A stretch of 64,000 nucleotides of DNA from Paramecium tetraurelia (taxonomy: Eukaryota; Ciliophora; Oligohymenophorea; Peniculida; Parameciidae): contig NW_001798966.1 of NCBI RefSeq assembly GCF_000165425.1, forward strand, positions 186,001-250,000, in the 5' to 3' direction. A program made the position numbers and the translations under genes. Of this stretch, positions 1 through 12,071 are shown piece by piece (the first letter of the stretch is position 1; the number at the start of each line of letters is the position of its first letter). The notes under the pieces are model-generated. The model saw only the letters and a program-made list of their open reading frames with translations, had not been told where the DNA came from and ran no database searches.

Positions 1-598
1 GGAGGACCTACTCTTTCTCAATTTCCAAGAATTCTATTTTCTTTTCTTATTTTTTTATTTGTTAATCTTTCAGATCAAGTTTTATTTTCAGATCTTAAAC
101 ATTAGTTAAAAGAGCAGCATTCTCTTCAAATTTCTTAAGTTCCACTTTATGGAGGAACCCTTTTTCATTAGATTTATGTGCTTGCAATTATCTTTGTAAA
201 CTGTCATGCGCCATTTGAATTTCGTGCTTTTCGTGCTTCAATTCCTCGTTTTTCCTAATTAAATCACTAACTCTATCTTAATAGTCTTTGAGATGCTGTA
301 ATCTTTCTGCTTGCAAAACTTCGATTTATTGCGATGCTACAAAATTCATCTAACTCTCCTGATTAGTCTTCATCAACAAGTATTACAATCTTTCATTTTC
401 GTTTTACAGATCATTTACCTGCCTCCTCAGTTGCTCAATTAAATTATCCGAAGGGTTTTCTACGGATTTCCTTAAGCCTTCTACTCCCTTTAATTTCTCT
501 TACAAAGCTTTGAGGGCTGAAGCATAAGCATTCTAAGGAGCTGAAGTAGGATTAGAAGAAAATGCCCGATGAGACGTTCGAGATTCTCTTTCATTCAT
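1..598 (-). CDS. Coiled-coil protein, N-terminal part (3' end outside window)
   Basis: The frame is open under the ciliate code from an ATG at 598 down to base 1, about 199 residues, with no TGA and no intron needed. It starts MNERESRTSHRAFSSNP, a Ser/Arg-rich head, and then becomes a long heptad-rich coiled coil dominated by E, K, Q and L (for example ENERLQYLLMKTNQ). Many Q residues are TAA/TAG. I recognise no family; centrosomal or basal-body scaffold proteins look like this, but so do many others. The C-terminus lies beyond the window. Confidence 0.8.
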
Positions 599-1136
599 TT
601 TGTTGGTTAAGGATATGAATAAATTTATTTATTATATGAAAACATATTACTTTCAATTTATTTCCTACTGGCTCTTCCAACGATTTTGTAATGCAGAACT
701 CTCTGTCTTTTCTAGCACAACCTTAGTTTCACTGATTAATCTTTATTTTTTTTAAATTAAAGTCAAATTTCAAATAGGTCTTAGTTCAGAATATCCCATC
801 AATGGATCTTACTACCCATTCTTTATGAGATCATCCTATTTTCTAAGGATGAGAGAGGAACAAGAACTATTTGATTTTAAGCAAAAGAGATTGGCTAATT
901 AGACTGCATTTGTGAAATTGTTAAATGAATATTTTAAGATCCATTATGTAAGTGCTATAATTATTATAAATTCTATCTAATCAATTAGGGTAAATATAAT
1001 AAGCTATATGATATCATTCAGGATATATGAGATCAATTTGTCATGACTATTTATAGAGTAATTATAATAAAATAACAATTTGGATGGTTTTGTTTTTATT
1101 TAATATAGTTTATTAATTTATTATAAATCGTAATTA
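599..1136. other. Gap between two coiled-coil genes, with a possible short upstream exon
   Basis: This 538-base stretch separates the minus-strand coiled-coil gene from the large plus-strand one. A short plus-strand frame (825-1029, starting MRSSYFLRMREEQELF) reads like coding sequence. It needs an unusually long 41-nt intron and ends at a TGA, so it may be a 5' exon of the next gene with the wrong join, or a small separate gene. The rest is AT-rich and should hold the promoters. Confidence 0.35.
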
Positions 1137-4100
1137 ATGTAAAAATTAACTCTTGAGAAACAAATTAATCTTTTGGAAAGAGACATTTAATAGAAATCAA
1201 ATAAGATTGAAGAGTTGACAAAGTAGTTATTATTCCATTTCTAGGGTTGTTGATCAATAATCAAACTTCGTTGAATCGGCCAAAGCAAAAATTAAGAATT
1301 TATAGGACACTCAACAAACGTTGTATTCCCAATTATTTGATATCAAACAAGAGCGAGACAATTTCAAATGTGTTAATCAAATAAAGGAATAACAAATAAT
1401 GAGCTTATAAGAATAAGTGTTAGCAAAAAATCACGTAGCAGATGTAATTTATATTATGTAACATAGACCCAATAATTGAAACACGAACTCCAGGATTAAT
1501 ACAATCAAATACTCGAGTTATAGGTTGATCTCAATACAGTAAGGAATCAATTGGGACACTCTGAATTAGAGCGCCAAAACTTATTGAATGAATTGAAACT
1601 CAAGGCAGTTAGTTCGGTCGTCTAGATTCAAAATGAATTCAACAGCGCTCCCTTGCAAACTTATACTCAATATCTAGATAAATTTGATGAAGAAAGAAAA
1701 TAATATTTGAGACAAATTCATTAATACTAGATACGCGAAGATAAGATAAGTATGAAAGAGATTTAATATTAGAAATTGAAAATAAGAAGAGAATAGATAA
1801 TTTATAATCCATCATTGATAAAGTCGCTGAGGAAAGTAAAAATTAGAAGGAAGAATTAATAACTTTACGAAAGTTGATAGAAATGTATAAACAGCAGTCT
1901 TAGGAGGATATCACTAATTAAAGGATATATGAAGAATAGAAATTACAAAATGAACTAGAAATGAGAGCCCTCATTTAAAAAAAGGATAAATTGATATCAG
2001 ATCAAAAAAAAGAAATATAAAAATTGCATCAGCGCATTGGTCAATCTCCTTAGGTGATTCTTTCAACCATAAATGATATGTTCAATATGTCTGTGGATGA
2101 ATCAGTGGATTTGAAAATAGAAAATATGGAACTAAAAAATTAAATTAAATCACTTCAAGATTTGATTGATTAAGAGCAAAAGGAAAAGAAGAATATCCAA
2201 GAATACACAAAGAAGGAATACTCCATTGCTTTGTAGAAGGAATAGGAATATTTAAAATAAAAAACAATTACAGAAAGCTAGAAATAAACATTAGATGCTG
2301 AAATTCAATAAAATCAGTTATTAAAGGATGAGATATTTAAACTCTAGGCAGAATTAGCATAATTAAAGAGAAAAGATTAAATATATAAAACTGAAATAGA
2401 AAGATTAAGACAAGATAATCTAAACAATTAAACATAAATTTTTATCGCTTAAAGGGAGGACAAAAAATCATAAGTCAATCAACCTACCTCATAGATCGAG
2501 ATGGATCAAAATTAAATTAAGAATAATATCTAATAGTTTGAGTAATTAACAAAAGAAATTCGAAACTTAAAACAAATCATAAATAAAAAGGAGGAAGAGA
2601 TTATCAATTTGAAATACAGAATTGATAACCCTGACACAAATACTGAATAGGAGGAATAGTAGAAGAATTCAGCAATTACTATTGCTAAGAAAATTGAAAG
2701 TAAAGAATTATTTATTTAATATAGAAATTGAAACGTATTCTAAAAAACAATCTAAGATATTGGCTGATTATAGAAGACTGAAATTGGAAAGGAATAAATA
2801 CGAATTCAGCATTAATGAGTTTTAATATGAAATTAAAAATTTGCAAAGTAAGATTCAATTAGAACAAACATAAAAAGAATCACTGAAGTAGAATTTGTAA
2901 AAATACAAAGAGGAATTCAAAAATTTGGAAGAATAAGATAAGAAATAAAAGAAGGAGTTCGAAAAAAAAATAAAATAAATCGAATAAGAAACAGAATAAA
3001 AATATATTTCTCAAGAATAAATCAATTATTAAAAAATGAATTAAGATTTACTTAAATTGATAGAATAAGATAAACTATTGGTGCAATAATTGAAGGAGAA
3101 AGTTAAGACTCTAAGCTAAGATGTTTAAAAATGTCGAGAAGAAATACTTTAGAAAGATCTTGAAATCAAAAGACTCTAACTTGTCGAAACCAAGAGTGAA
3201 GAACATCAAAACATTCTTTAAATGAAATTGTAAATAGAAAATGATAAAATCATCATAAAGTCATTGAACGAAAGAATAATTAACTTAAATCAGGAAATAG
3301 AGAATAAAGAAAAAGAACTATTGGCTTTTTAACAGGATAAATTGGATTGGGAATCCTTATAATAGTTTTCTAGACAAATTGCCAATGAAAATAGGTCTAA
3401 TTTGAATAATTAGGAAGATATTAATGATTTGAAGAAGAATCTAAAAGGATTATAAAAAAAAATATCAGAACAAACATAATAATATTAATAAGCCATTGCG
3501 GACTTTGGGAAGGAGTTTTAATAGATTATTATGTAGCAAAATAATGAGATCAAACAATTAGAATAAGAAAATCAAGATTTAGCCAAAGCCTTGGAATAAT
3601 ATAAATAACTATATCAATAAGAAAGAATGGATAGACAAAATAAATCAGATTTAACTTTAGCTGAAATTGAGGAAATCAAAATTAGACTAGATTAAGTCAC
3701 TAAAGAAAGAGACTAACTATTGTTAAAGAAGGAGATAATTGAAAATAAGGAATATCAGATTTTAAGAAAGGAGGAGGAAATTAGATCTTAGGAGTAGGAA
3801 CTATAAGAGGAGAAGAAGAATTTTGAGAGTTATATTCAGAAGAGGAAAATGGAAATAAGTGATGATATCTTAATTAAAAAAAATAAAGAATTATCAATAA
3901 TAGGATGCGATTACATTTTAGGAAGGGAGTTGGAAATTTATAAATAGAAATTAATAGAGGAATAAGAGAAAGTAAATGAATTAATGCAAAGATCAATTCA
4001 ATAAATGGAAGATTATCAAGAGGGAAATTAGGATTTGTATGAGAAAAAATAAATGGAAAATTAACTGAACGATTTAAAAAAGTAGATTGAAGAAATGAGG

Positions 4101-4334
4101 GCTGAGTAACTAAAACTTAGGATGGATTCGAAAGTATAAGATGAAGAGCAATATAATTTTGAAGAAGAAAGATAATAATATTAATAGTAAATAAGACAGT
4201 TGATGCATCTTAAAGAAAATGTAACACTGGAAGATATTAAGTTAGTAAGAGATATAATTTAAAGTGGAAAATTAATCTCTTATTTAGAAAAGGCCAAATA
4301 AATTCATGAACTTTAAACTTCAATGTAATCTTGA
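1137..4334 (+). CDS. Giant coiled-coil protein (about 1034 aa)
   Basis: Four introns of 22, 23, 23 and 25 nt give a spliced frame of 3105 nt ending at TGA 4332-4334. Nearly the whole product is coiled coil, with heptads rich in K, E, Q, I and L and glutamine written mostly as TAA/TAG. No globular domain, transmembrane segment or signal peptide is visible. It could be a structural fibre, basal-body or cortical protein; I cannot name a family. The start is uncertain: ATG 1137 is the first Met in the coding frame, but that frame stays open upstream to about 1040, and a 5' exon may exist. Confidence 0.85.
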
Positions 4335-5321
4335 TCTTATTATACACATTTCATATAAAAATTTAATTTAATAGAATGAGTATTTAAATAATTAAAGTAT
4401 CTGTGAATTTCTTTATTATTAATATTCGAGACAGTTATTCTAGAATTCTTAACCATTTAAGATGTATAACGTAATTTTTACTATTCTGGATTAAATTTTC
4501 CATTATTTAATCTGATAACATTCGTTGAAAGAAAATTGATTATTTTATTTCTTATAATATCACTTTCATTTATAACCATATATAAAAGGAATTAATAAAA
4601 TGTCCATACTCTTTGATTCGAATTTATAAAAGGAAATATGAAATGAAAAATCTAACATTAACAAGATTTTATCTAAATAATTAGAATATATTATTATTAT
4701 TTATTAATAAGAGATATAGAAAATAGTAATTAATTCAAACTTGATTTTTTATTTGAAATAGTTTATTAATACATTTTATCATCTAGCACTTATATTCATC
4801 ATTTAAATCACTCTATTCAGTCTCTTTAAAGTAAAACGAATCACTAATTGTTTTGGTAATAATTACTCATAAAAATTTCTGCAGAATTTTAATACAATGT
4901 CACATATATAGAAAAATCAATATTATCCTATTAAGACTTCTATATAACCTAATTAAATAAATCTAAAACTTGATTAAATTCTATAATCATAGCCTCTATT
5001 AATCCCTATTTTATGTTTAAGTATAACTTAAAAATGCAAATTTCAAAGCAATCAAAGTTTTAAGTCTTAAATCAATTCAAGCAATAATTACAAATTATAG
5101 AGATTGGTTTCTATTAAGGTTTTTCTTGAGAGAGAATTTTTTACAAATATCAATAAATATTAGCGTTTTGAAAATAATTTAAGAAAAGCAATAAGTTATC
5201 ATTTGTAAATCAATTAGATAATTTCAAAATGGTTGAATAAATTATTATTTTTGAAAATTCTATTCTTGGTTCTAAGATTTCGGTATTAAAATTACTAAAA
5301 GAAATAATTATTTATAAAATA
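4335..5321 (+). other. Gene-free AT-rich stretch upstream of kinesin-2
   Basis: About 990 bases with no convincing frame on either strand. It contains long A and T runs and many short palindromic AT tracts. It should include the 3' flank of the coiled-coil gene and the promoter of the kinesin. I see nothing else in it. Confidence 0.4.
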
Positions 5322-7786
5322 ATGCCTGCTGAATGTGTAAAGGTTATTGTGAGAATGCGTCCATTTAATCAAAGGGAGAAGGAAAACGGAAGTAAGCCCT
5401 GTGTAATAGTGAATGAAGATGCAAATAGTGTTGAATTGCGAAATGTAATTAGTTTATATATTTGATAAATCAGAGTCAAGATAATGAGGTGAAGAATTTT
5501 ACTTACGATTATGTGTTCGGAGCTGAGACTCCATAATTATAGATTTATTAGAAGACAGCTTTTAATTTGGTTGAATCTGTAGCTGATGGCTATAATGGAA
5601 CAATATTTGCATATGGTTAAACAGGTAAAATTCGAATTTAAGAATGATTAGGTTGTGGCAAGACTTTTACAATGATAGGAGATCCTTCGAATGTAAGATC
5701 TTTACTCAATTTTAGGAAATCATGAAAGGCATAATTCCAAGGACCTTTGATTAAATAATAAGCCTAATAAACAATAATTCAGATTCAAATAAAAAGTTCC
5801 TCCTCAGGTGTTCATACATCGAAATCTACAATGAAGAAATTCATGATTTGTTGAGCAAAGATGTAAAATAGAAATATGAATTGAAAGAAGGATAGCAGGG
5901 GGTATTTATTAAGGATCTCAATATTGCTGTGGTAAGAACGACTCAAGAGATGGATAGATATATGTAATTAGGAACTCAAAACAGATCTGTTGGCGCTACT
6001 GCTATGAACAAAGAATCTAGTAGAAGTCATTGCATTTTCACAGTTTATATTGAATGTTCACTTACTGATGCCAAAGGAAATGAGAGAATTACAGCGGGAA
6101 AATTGAATTTGGTTGATTTGGCAGGAAGTGAGAGGTAATCTAAAACATAAGCAACTGGGGATCGATTAAAGGAGGCTACAAAAATTAATTTATCTTTATC
6201 TGCATTAGGAAATGTAATTTCGGCACTAGTCGATGGAAAGACTTAACATATTCCTTATAGAGATTCAAAGTTGACAAGGTTATTGCAAGATTCCTTAGGA
6301 GGAAATACTAAGACAATAATGATAACTGCAATCAGTCCATCTGACTTTAATTATGATGAAACAATGTCCAGTTTGAGGTATGCATCCAGAGCAAAGATGA
6401 TCAAGAACTAACCAAAAGTAAATGAAGATCCAAAAGATGCCTTATTAAAAGAGTAGGCTGAAGAAATTAAAAAGCTTAAAGAATTATTATCAAAATAGGC
6501 AGCTGGATAACCTATAAATTTAGAAGCCTTCCAATCATTTAGTAAGCCAGGAAACAATAACAATGCAGAGATTTCTAGATTAAAGGAAGAGAATGATAGA
6601 CTAATGAAGGAGAAGTAAGGACTCCCACAGTCAGTAAATTCAGAGGAAAAATTAAAGGAGTTGCATGAATTTAAAGAAAAAAAATAATCTACTTTAATAA
6701 GAGAAGGATAAGTTTGAATAAGAGATGAGAGAAAAAGAGTATTAGGCTGAATAAGAGAGATAGGCTAGGCAGAGATTAGAATAATTACTTAAGGAGAAAG
6801 AATAGATGATGGTTTAAGGTGGAAAGGGAAGTGAAGATGATAAAAAGAAATACAAGAAAATTAGATAAACTATTGAATAACAAAAAAAAGAGCACGAAGC
6901 TTTGATACAACAATAAGAGCAACAATAATAAGAGATGCTAGAGATTGAAACTAAATATCAAAATGTCCAAGAGGAAGTTGAGAAACTTAGGAAACTTATT
7001 AAATATTTAAGAAAAAAGCTAGAAGAAGCTACAATTGAATAAAAGGATTTAAAAAAAGAAGTGGAATATGAAAAAGAAGATTTGTTAGAAACAATAAGAA
7101 ATCAGTAAAAGGAGATCAAACTCTATGCAGGTTTAGTGAAAATGATGTTTAGTTAGAAGGAACTAGAGACTCTGTAAGCTGCAAGTGAATGGGATGAGGA
7201 TGCTCAAGATTATAAAATTCCACCCTTTAATTTTAAAGCTAAAAAAGTAAACTTTCCATCGCTTCCTTATAAACAAGGTATTTTTATAATTAAGTTAAGC
7301 CATGGATTTGATAGAGTTAGAGAAATCAGAGAGAATGCTCGAAGTGAATTCTCGATAACAATAATTTGAATATGAATAGGATAATCGATAAAGGCTCATT
7401 TCTCCTAGGGTGCCTCAGAAAGGTAGTTATTTACATTAATATAATTAGAACTTTAACAAAAACAAAATGGAGTTAGTTAACCCTAATTGGAAAAGGGATA
7501 TTTGGTGGCTGAGAAAATTAAATAGAATTATTAAATGCTCGAATAGCAAGAAGGGAAACTACGCTACCAGAGTGATTTAGTAAACTAACAATTTTTAGAG
7601 AAGAAACTAAATCAAAAAATTATTCTTAGTCCTATTGATAATAGGGATAACTCTGTCCCAACTTAACATAGTTAATATAATTATAATGGGTATTCGAATA
7701 ATAGCAATTTATCCCAAGCCACTCCGAATAAGATTAATAAAAGTACATTGTTTGATTTAAATAGATATTAATTTGTAACCACTTGA
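5322..7786 (+). CDS. Kinesin-2 type motor protein, with one apparent frameshift
   Basis: The N-terminal kinesin motor (about residues 5-345) opens with [12 protein letters not shown]. It has the P-loop GQTGCGKT, switch I NKESSRSH, switch II DLAGSE, and the conserved [16 protein letters not shown]. The [13 protein letters not shown] and IPRTF context fits the kinesin-2 (KIF3/KIF17/OSM-3) family, the anterograde intraflagellar transport motors. A coiled-coil stalk and a Q/N-rich tail follow. Five introns (29, 27, 23, 22, 26 nt) are placed; the 27-nt one splits the P-loop codon and holds an in-frame TGA. At 6677-6684 an A8 run puts the downstream coiled coil in another frame. With seven A's the coil continues to TGA 7784-7786, giving about 778 aa; as written it stops at TGA 6715-6717. 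A sequencing slip is the simplest explanation. Confidence 0.88.
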
Positions 7787-7888
7787 ATAAAAGGCCTTAT
7801 TAATGTAGAATGATGATTAGTATAAAAGAAGATAACACTAAAAAGTGTAATAAATTTGAATATTATTGACTTTTTTTAATTTTAATGT

Positions 7889-9014
7889 TCATATGTTTTA
7901 CTATACTATTGTTTCTTATTGATACTTTTAAACATACTCAATCTATTAGTTATTACGATTATTGAATCTTTTCTTCTTATCATATTTATATTTCCTATTT
8001 TATTACATCTCAAATTTATCCTCTAAATTAACAGCCTGTTAAGTCTCTTTCTTATTGTATTTTTAATCAGTTTAATCTTAATATTTGTTTTGATATTATT
8101 AATATGGATATTGTTAGTATTATTCTTATTAATAGAATCCACTATTTGATTACCAATATTAAGGTTATTGATAATACCCTTTAAAATTAGATCAATAATA
8201 CCATAATTGTAATATCCATATTGTGGTTTACGTTGTTGTCTTCTCTCATATGATGCAGCAGAAAATGAATAGGGGATTGTTTCAAACACTGCTCTTAATT
8301 CTTGAAACTTCTTTTCAAAATTTGGATTGGAATCTCTTTATTATCTACTTTGATTCTAAATACTTGTTTAACTTACTTCTAATTTATCTAATTAGGAAAA
8401 GTCTTCGAATAAACTTTTCTTGGATTCCTCGTTCTTAAAAATCTCAATCATTTTGATTCCGTTCTCTAAAGTTAACTCAGTGCAATCGATCAAATCATAA
8501 ACTGATTTAACTGTTTCGTCACTTCCTTCAAATTTTTGGATTTGTTTGATATTCTCAAATAATTTAAAAGGAAGATCCTTTACATATAACTACGTTAAGC
8601 AAAGCTGCTTACCCATTTTATTTAGAATAAGCCAAACCATTTGTTTTCAATTAACCAATATTTAAAATGCGATTTAGAATCAAATCCTGTAGTCAATTTG
8701 GCCATCCCACTAAAGCAAAGACTGTTTATTTCAGTAAAAAAGAGATAAACATCTCCCTATGAAAATGCTTCATTCAAACGTTCATTCTTTCGAGAAGAGC
8801 TGATACATAAAATTGAAAACTACCTGGTCCATATACCATATTTCATGGCTCTATGCACATTATCTTCACCTTAAGTACGAATGATGAAATATTTGCTTTT
8901 ATCCAAATTCTTAAATTCATGTTCAAAATTTATATGTTCCAATGGTGGAAAGGTCTTCCTTATCATATCCAAATTATCATATGAAGGGAGTGCCTAAAAT
9001 TAAGGCTGATTCAT
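7889..9014 (-). CDS. YTH-domain m6A reader with Q/Y-rich prion-like tail
   Basis: Residues of about 30-185 form a YTH domain: SKYFIIRTQGEDNVHRAMKYG leads into the KYGIW cage tryptophan, followed by VYLFF and KWFGLFQIKW (second aromatic cage face). YTH proteins bind N6-methyladenosine in RNA. Four introns (24, 23, 21, 23 nt) are needed; the 23-nt one inside QIKW restores the W-LYVKDLPF sequence expected of the family. The product is about 344 aa. The last roughly 85 residues are Q, Y and N rich (PQYWQSNSGFYQQ, then repeated QQY), a low-complexity prion-like tail written almost entirely with TAA/TAG codons. An alternative upstream Met at 9056 is in frame but less likely. Confidence 0.9.
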
Positions 9015-9627
9015 AAATAAATAAATAAAAGATTTAAAATAAAATAATTTATGAGACATTAAATTTTTATCATTTCTTTCATCAAAAAATTATAAACCAT
9101 AATATGCATCTACAGATTCTCCCTCAATTAAGATTTCATAAATTATTTTTAATACAATATTCATTCATTGTGAATTTCAATATAAAATTAGCCATTAAAT
9201 AAATTTTATTCTCTTTTTTTTTATAAATTATCATCTGATCTTCTCTATTAGAATTCAAAATAACCAATAAACTAAATTCTAAAATCAATCCCCCTCCAAA
9301 GTTCTCCATTTAAGTAGAAATAAATATTATGCATCTCCTATAAATTTTTGAATACTTTCTAGGATATACAAATTATATATTTTAGTTAACAAAGAAGCCT
9401 TTCATTATTGAAATTCTATTATTTCTCTCAAAATAATTTGAAAGACTACCAATTTAAATGAAATTACAATCACAATTCTTTATAAAATAGAATTCTGTAT
9501 GAATTCACCTGCCAACTGTATAATTGAAATATTTAATAAAAACAATATTATATGAAAAATCAAAGGAAATCATAAGTACCTTAATATCTTTAGTTTATAG
9601 AGTCCTTTTAGAACTACTCAATCAATA
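9015..9627. other. Divergent intergenic region between YTH and EF-hand genes
   Basis: About 610 AT-rich bases between two divergent genes. No frame on either strand looks coding. It presumably carries both promoters, but no motif stands out. Confidence 0.4.
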
Positions 9628-10374
9628 ATGAGAGATAGTCCCAATACTTAACTGGATGAATCAAGCATTTCGACCAACAGAATTCCATAAAATAGAGAAT
9701 CCACTAGAGCAAGGATGAAAATTAATTAATCTCATAACAATGCCTTAGCTTAAGGTGGATAGATTAGAAAATAGATTGCAAATGAAAGAGCATCAGCAAA
9801 CGGTGGGAATCCTAACGAATTTAATCCAAAGAAATTTGTGACTAAAGATCTGAAAGTAATTGTTGCAATCTATCACAGGAATCTGATATTATAGATATCA
9901 AGCAAGTTTTTGATTATTATGATTCTGAATAGGCTGGCATATTATCACCAAATGATTTAGAGTAATTACTCTCAAGTTGTGGATATCATCCAACTAAAGA
10001 GACTCTATATGGTATTAAGATTGTATCATTACCTTTTTAGAGATTTTTTCAGAATTAGATGAAGACGAATTAGGAGGAATTACCTTTGAATATTTTCTTG
10101 GTATTTTGAATCAGGATAAATCTAAATCAGAAAGAAAGGATACAATTAGGAGGGTCTATAGGAAATATGATAAAAATAATAAAGGTTTTATAACCCTTCA
10201 AGATTTAAGATAGGTCGTCTATAAAGATTTGAAGGAGGAAATTGATGAAGAGGTCTTAGCAGAAGTAATTCTATCTAATAAAAGAAGATCTTTAAAAAAA
10301 CTGACTCTAATCAGGATGGAAAGATGACATTTGAGGATTTCTATAATGTAATGACCAAAAAGGTGTATTATTGA
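9628..10374 (+). CDS. Four-EF-hand protein, centrin/calmodulin-like, with long N-terminal extension
   Basis: Introns of 23, 29 and 20 nt give a 224-residue protein. After about 75 polar, basic N-terminal residues come four EF-hand units. Hands 1 and 2 (starting DSEQAG and DEDELGG) lack canonical ligands at loop position 12 or elsewhere. Hand 3 (DKNNKGFITLQD) and hand 4 (DSNQDGKMTFED) keep the D-x-N-x-K/D-G-x-I/M-x-x-x-D pattern and should bind calcium. This fits centrin-like Ca2+-responsive contractile or basal-body proteins, but caltractin identity is inferred. The stop at 10372 lies only 29 nt before the next start codon. Confidence 0.88.
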
Positions 10375-10403
10375 TATTATTATACAGTGCATATTTAATT
10401 ATA

Positions 10404-10827
10404 ATGTCTTGCTTTATAAAGTTAACGCAAAGGGCCAAAAGAACACTCTCAATTGGTATTTTTATTATAATAAGAAGCAGATTTTCAAAATTAAGGGTAT
10501 TTACCAAAATTATAACTGGCTAAATCAAGAGCACTCACATGCAACAACAAAAACTATATTGCAAAAAACTCCAAAAGTATTTCTTCCAAAATCAATTCAA
10601 TAACACCAAGGGTAATCTCAAGACCTGTCATTAACGATTTCCATTTTAGAAAATTGTAAAATTGTAGGAAAGCAACACCATTGAAGGAATTAAAAATGAT
10701 AGAAAAAAGTACAAATAAGAAAACCGTACAAAAAAAACCCTCACTTGATTTCAGTCTCTCTGGATTTTAAATGATGGATATCGAGAGGGAAGATTGTTTC
10801 CTTTAATCATATGTTAGAAAATAATGA
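10404..10827 (+). CDS. Small basic orphan protein (133 aa)
   Basis: ATG 10404, one 22-nt intron at 10456-10477 and TGA 10825-10827 give an exactly in-frame 133-residue product starting MSCFIKLTQRAKRTLSI and ending in a basic, Ser-rich region. No domain is recognised. It follows the EF-hand gene by 29 nt on the same strand. Other frames here are also open, because TGA is rare in this DNA, so the model rests on intron placement and composition. Confidence 0.6.
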
Positions 10828-11360
10828 TTTTTATACTAATAATATAATTTTACATTTAAATTGTTAAACAAAAAAATAATTTATCTTTATCTCTTAAATT
10901 AAATATCTTTATTAACCTATTTTATTATTTCTAAATTTCTTAGTTGAGTTAATAATGCTGAGCATAGTTAAACTTACAGTTAAAAGACAATAAATAGACT
11001 TAATTACTATTCTTATAAATTCTATATCTTATCAAATATTCAACAACAATTTGATATGAATTATAAGAATTTTAAATTAAACAATTAAAAGTTGATTTTA
11101 GAGAGTTAGATTGCTTAATATTTAAAATTCTTATTGATATCTCATTTCATTAAAAAATAATTATTATACAGAATCTATCAATATTATTTTCAATATAAAT
11201 ATTTTTAACCCCAAATATTTCATTAGACTAAGAACTTTTGTTAATTTTAATCATATAATCTAAAGATTTTGAGAATCTTTGTCGAATTAAAAAAAATATA
11301 TGTTATGAAATATTAAAAAAAACTGGAAATTATTTATTAATAATTGTACTTAAAATTTAA
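10828..11360. other. Gene-free AT-rich stretch
   Basis: About 530 bases between convergent genes. It contains only AT-rich tracts and no supported frame or RNA gene. Confidence 0.4.
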
Positions 11361-11981
11361 TCAAATATTATCAATAAGATCAGCCAACACATATCGTTTT
11401 GGTTTAAATTAAAAATTCTCCTCTATCAGTTTAATGTGTACTTAGGTACTAAAAGAGACCCTTTTAGGAGAGAGTTTCTAAATAATATCTGGACTTTCCT
11501 AGATATAAGGAGATTTAATAGGTTTTAGGCTTGAAAATTTAATTCTTTTAGTAAAAATTGTTTTCTATTCTTCATTTTCATGAACTTCAATTGGATCATT
11601 ATTAGAATGGTCTTTACTTTTTGAATTAATCAATTTCAATATTCCTTTAGGCTAGCTTTTATCTAAACTAGTTAATTTTTGTTCTTTAAATCTACAATTA
11701 AGATTAGAATCTCGATCAGTGTGACTAACTAAGGAGAATTTTTTTTCATTCAAGATAGAATGATAATTCGATCGTTTAGTTAAGGTTTCAGTATTAATTT
11801 CATTCAGACTGTGCTTTATTTAGAACTACTTTTCTTAGATCCTAGTAGTTAATTGAGGTATATTTGTTAGGGACTTGAAATTAGGATTAAGATGTATTTC
11901 TGGTTTGACAACTCTTCTGGATGCAGGTCGAAGGGATTTTGATACATTTTAGCCGCTCTACTAGTTTCTGTTTTACTACAT
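11361..11981 (-). CDS. Polar orphan protein with two RVxF-type motifs (206 aa)
   Basis: An uninterrupted frame runs from ATG 11981 to TGA 11361. The product is hydrophilic, Ser/Lys/Asn-rich and probably disordered. Two stretches, KRIKF and KRVSF, fit the K/R-x(0,1)-V/I-x-F docking motif by which many regulatory subunits bind protein phosphatase 1. Docking is inferred from the motif only. The coding frame is open somewhat upstream of the chosen Met, so a spliced 5' exon is possible. Confidence 0.72.
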
Positions 11982-12071
11982 AAAATATTTATAATCAGAT
12001 TTCGAAAATTGAACATTTAATTTAATAAATAAGTTGTAATTGACAAATATAAAAATAAATTGAAGCAAGAT

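Noticed and set aside
6677-6717. Programmed +1 frameshifting of the Euplotes type in kinesin-2
   Set aside because: No stop codon with slippery AAA-TAA/TAG context typical of that mechanism, since TAA is sense here; a homopolymer error is simpler.
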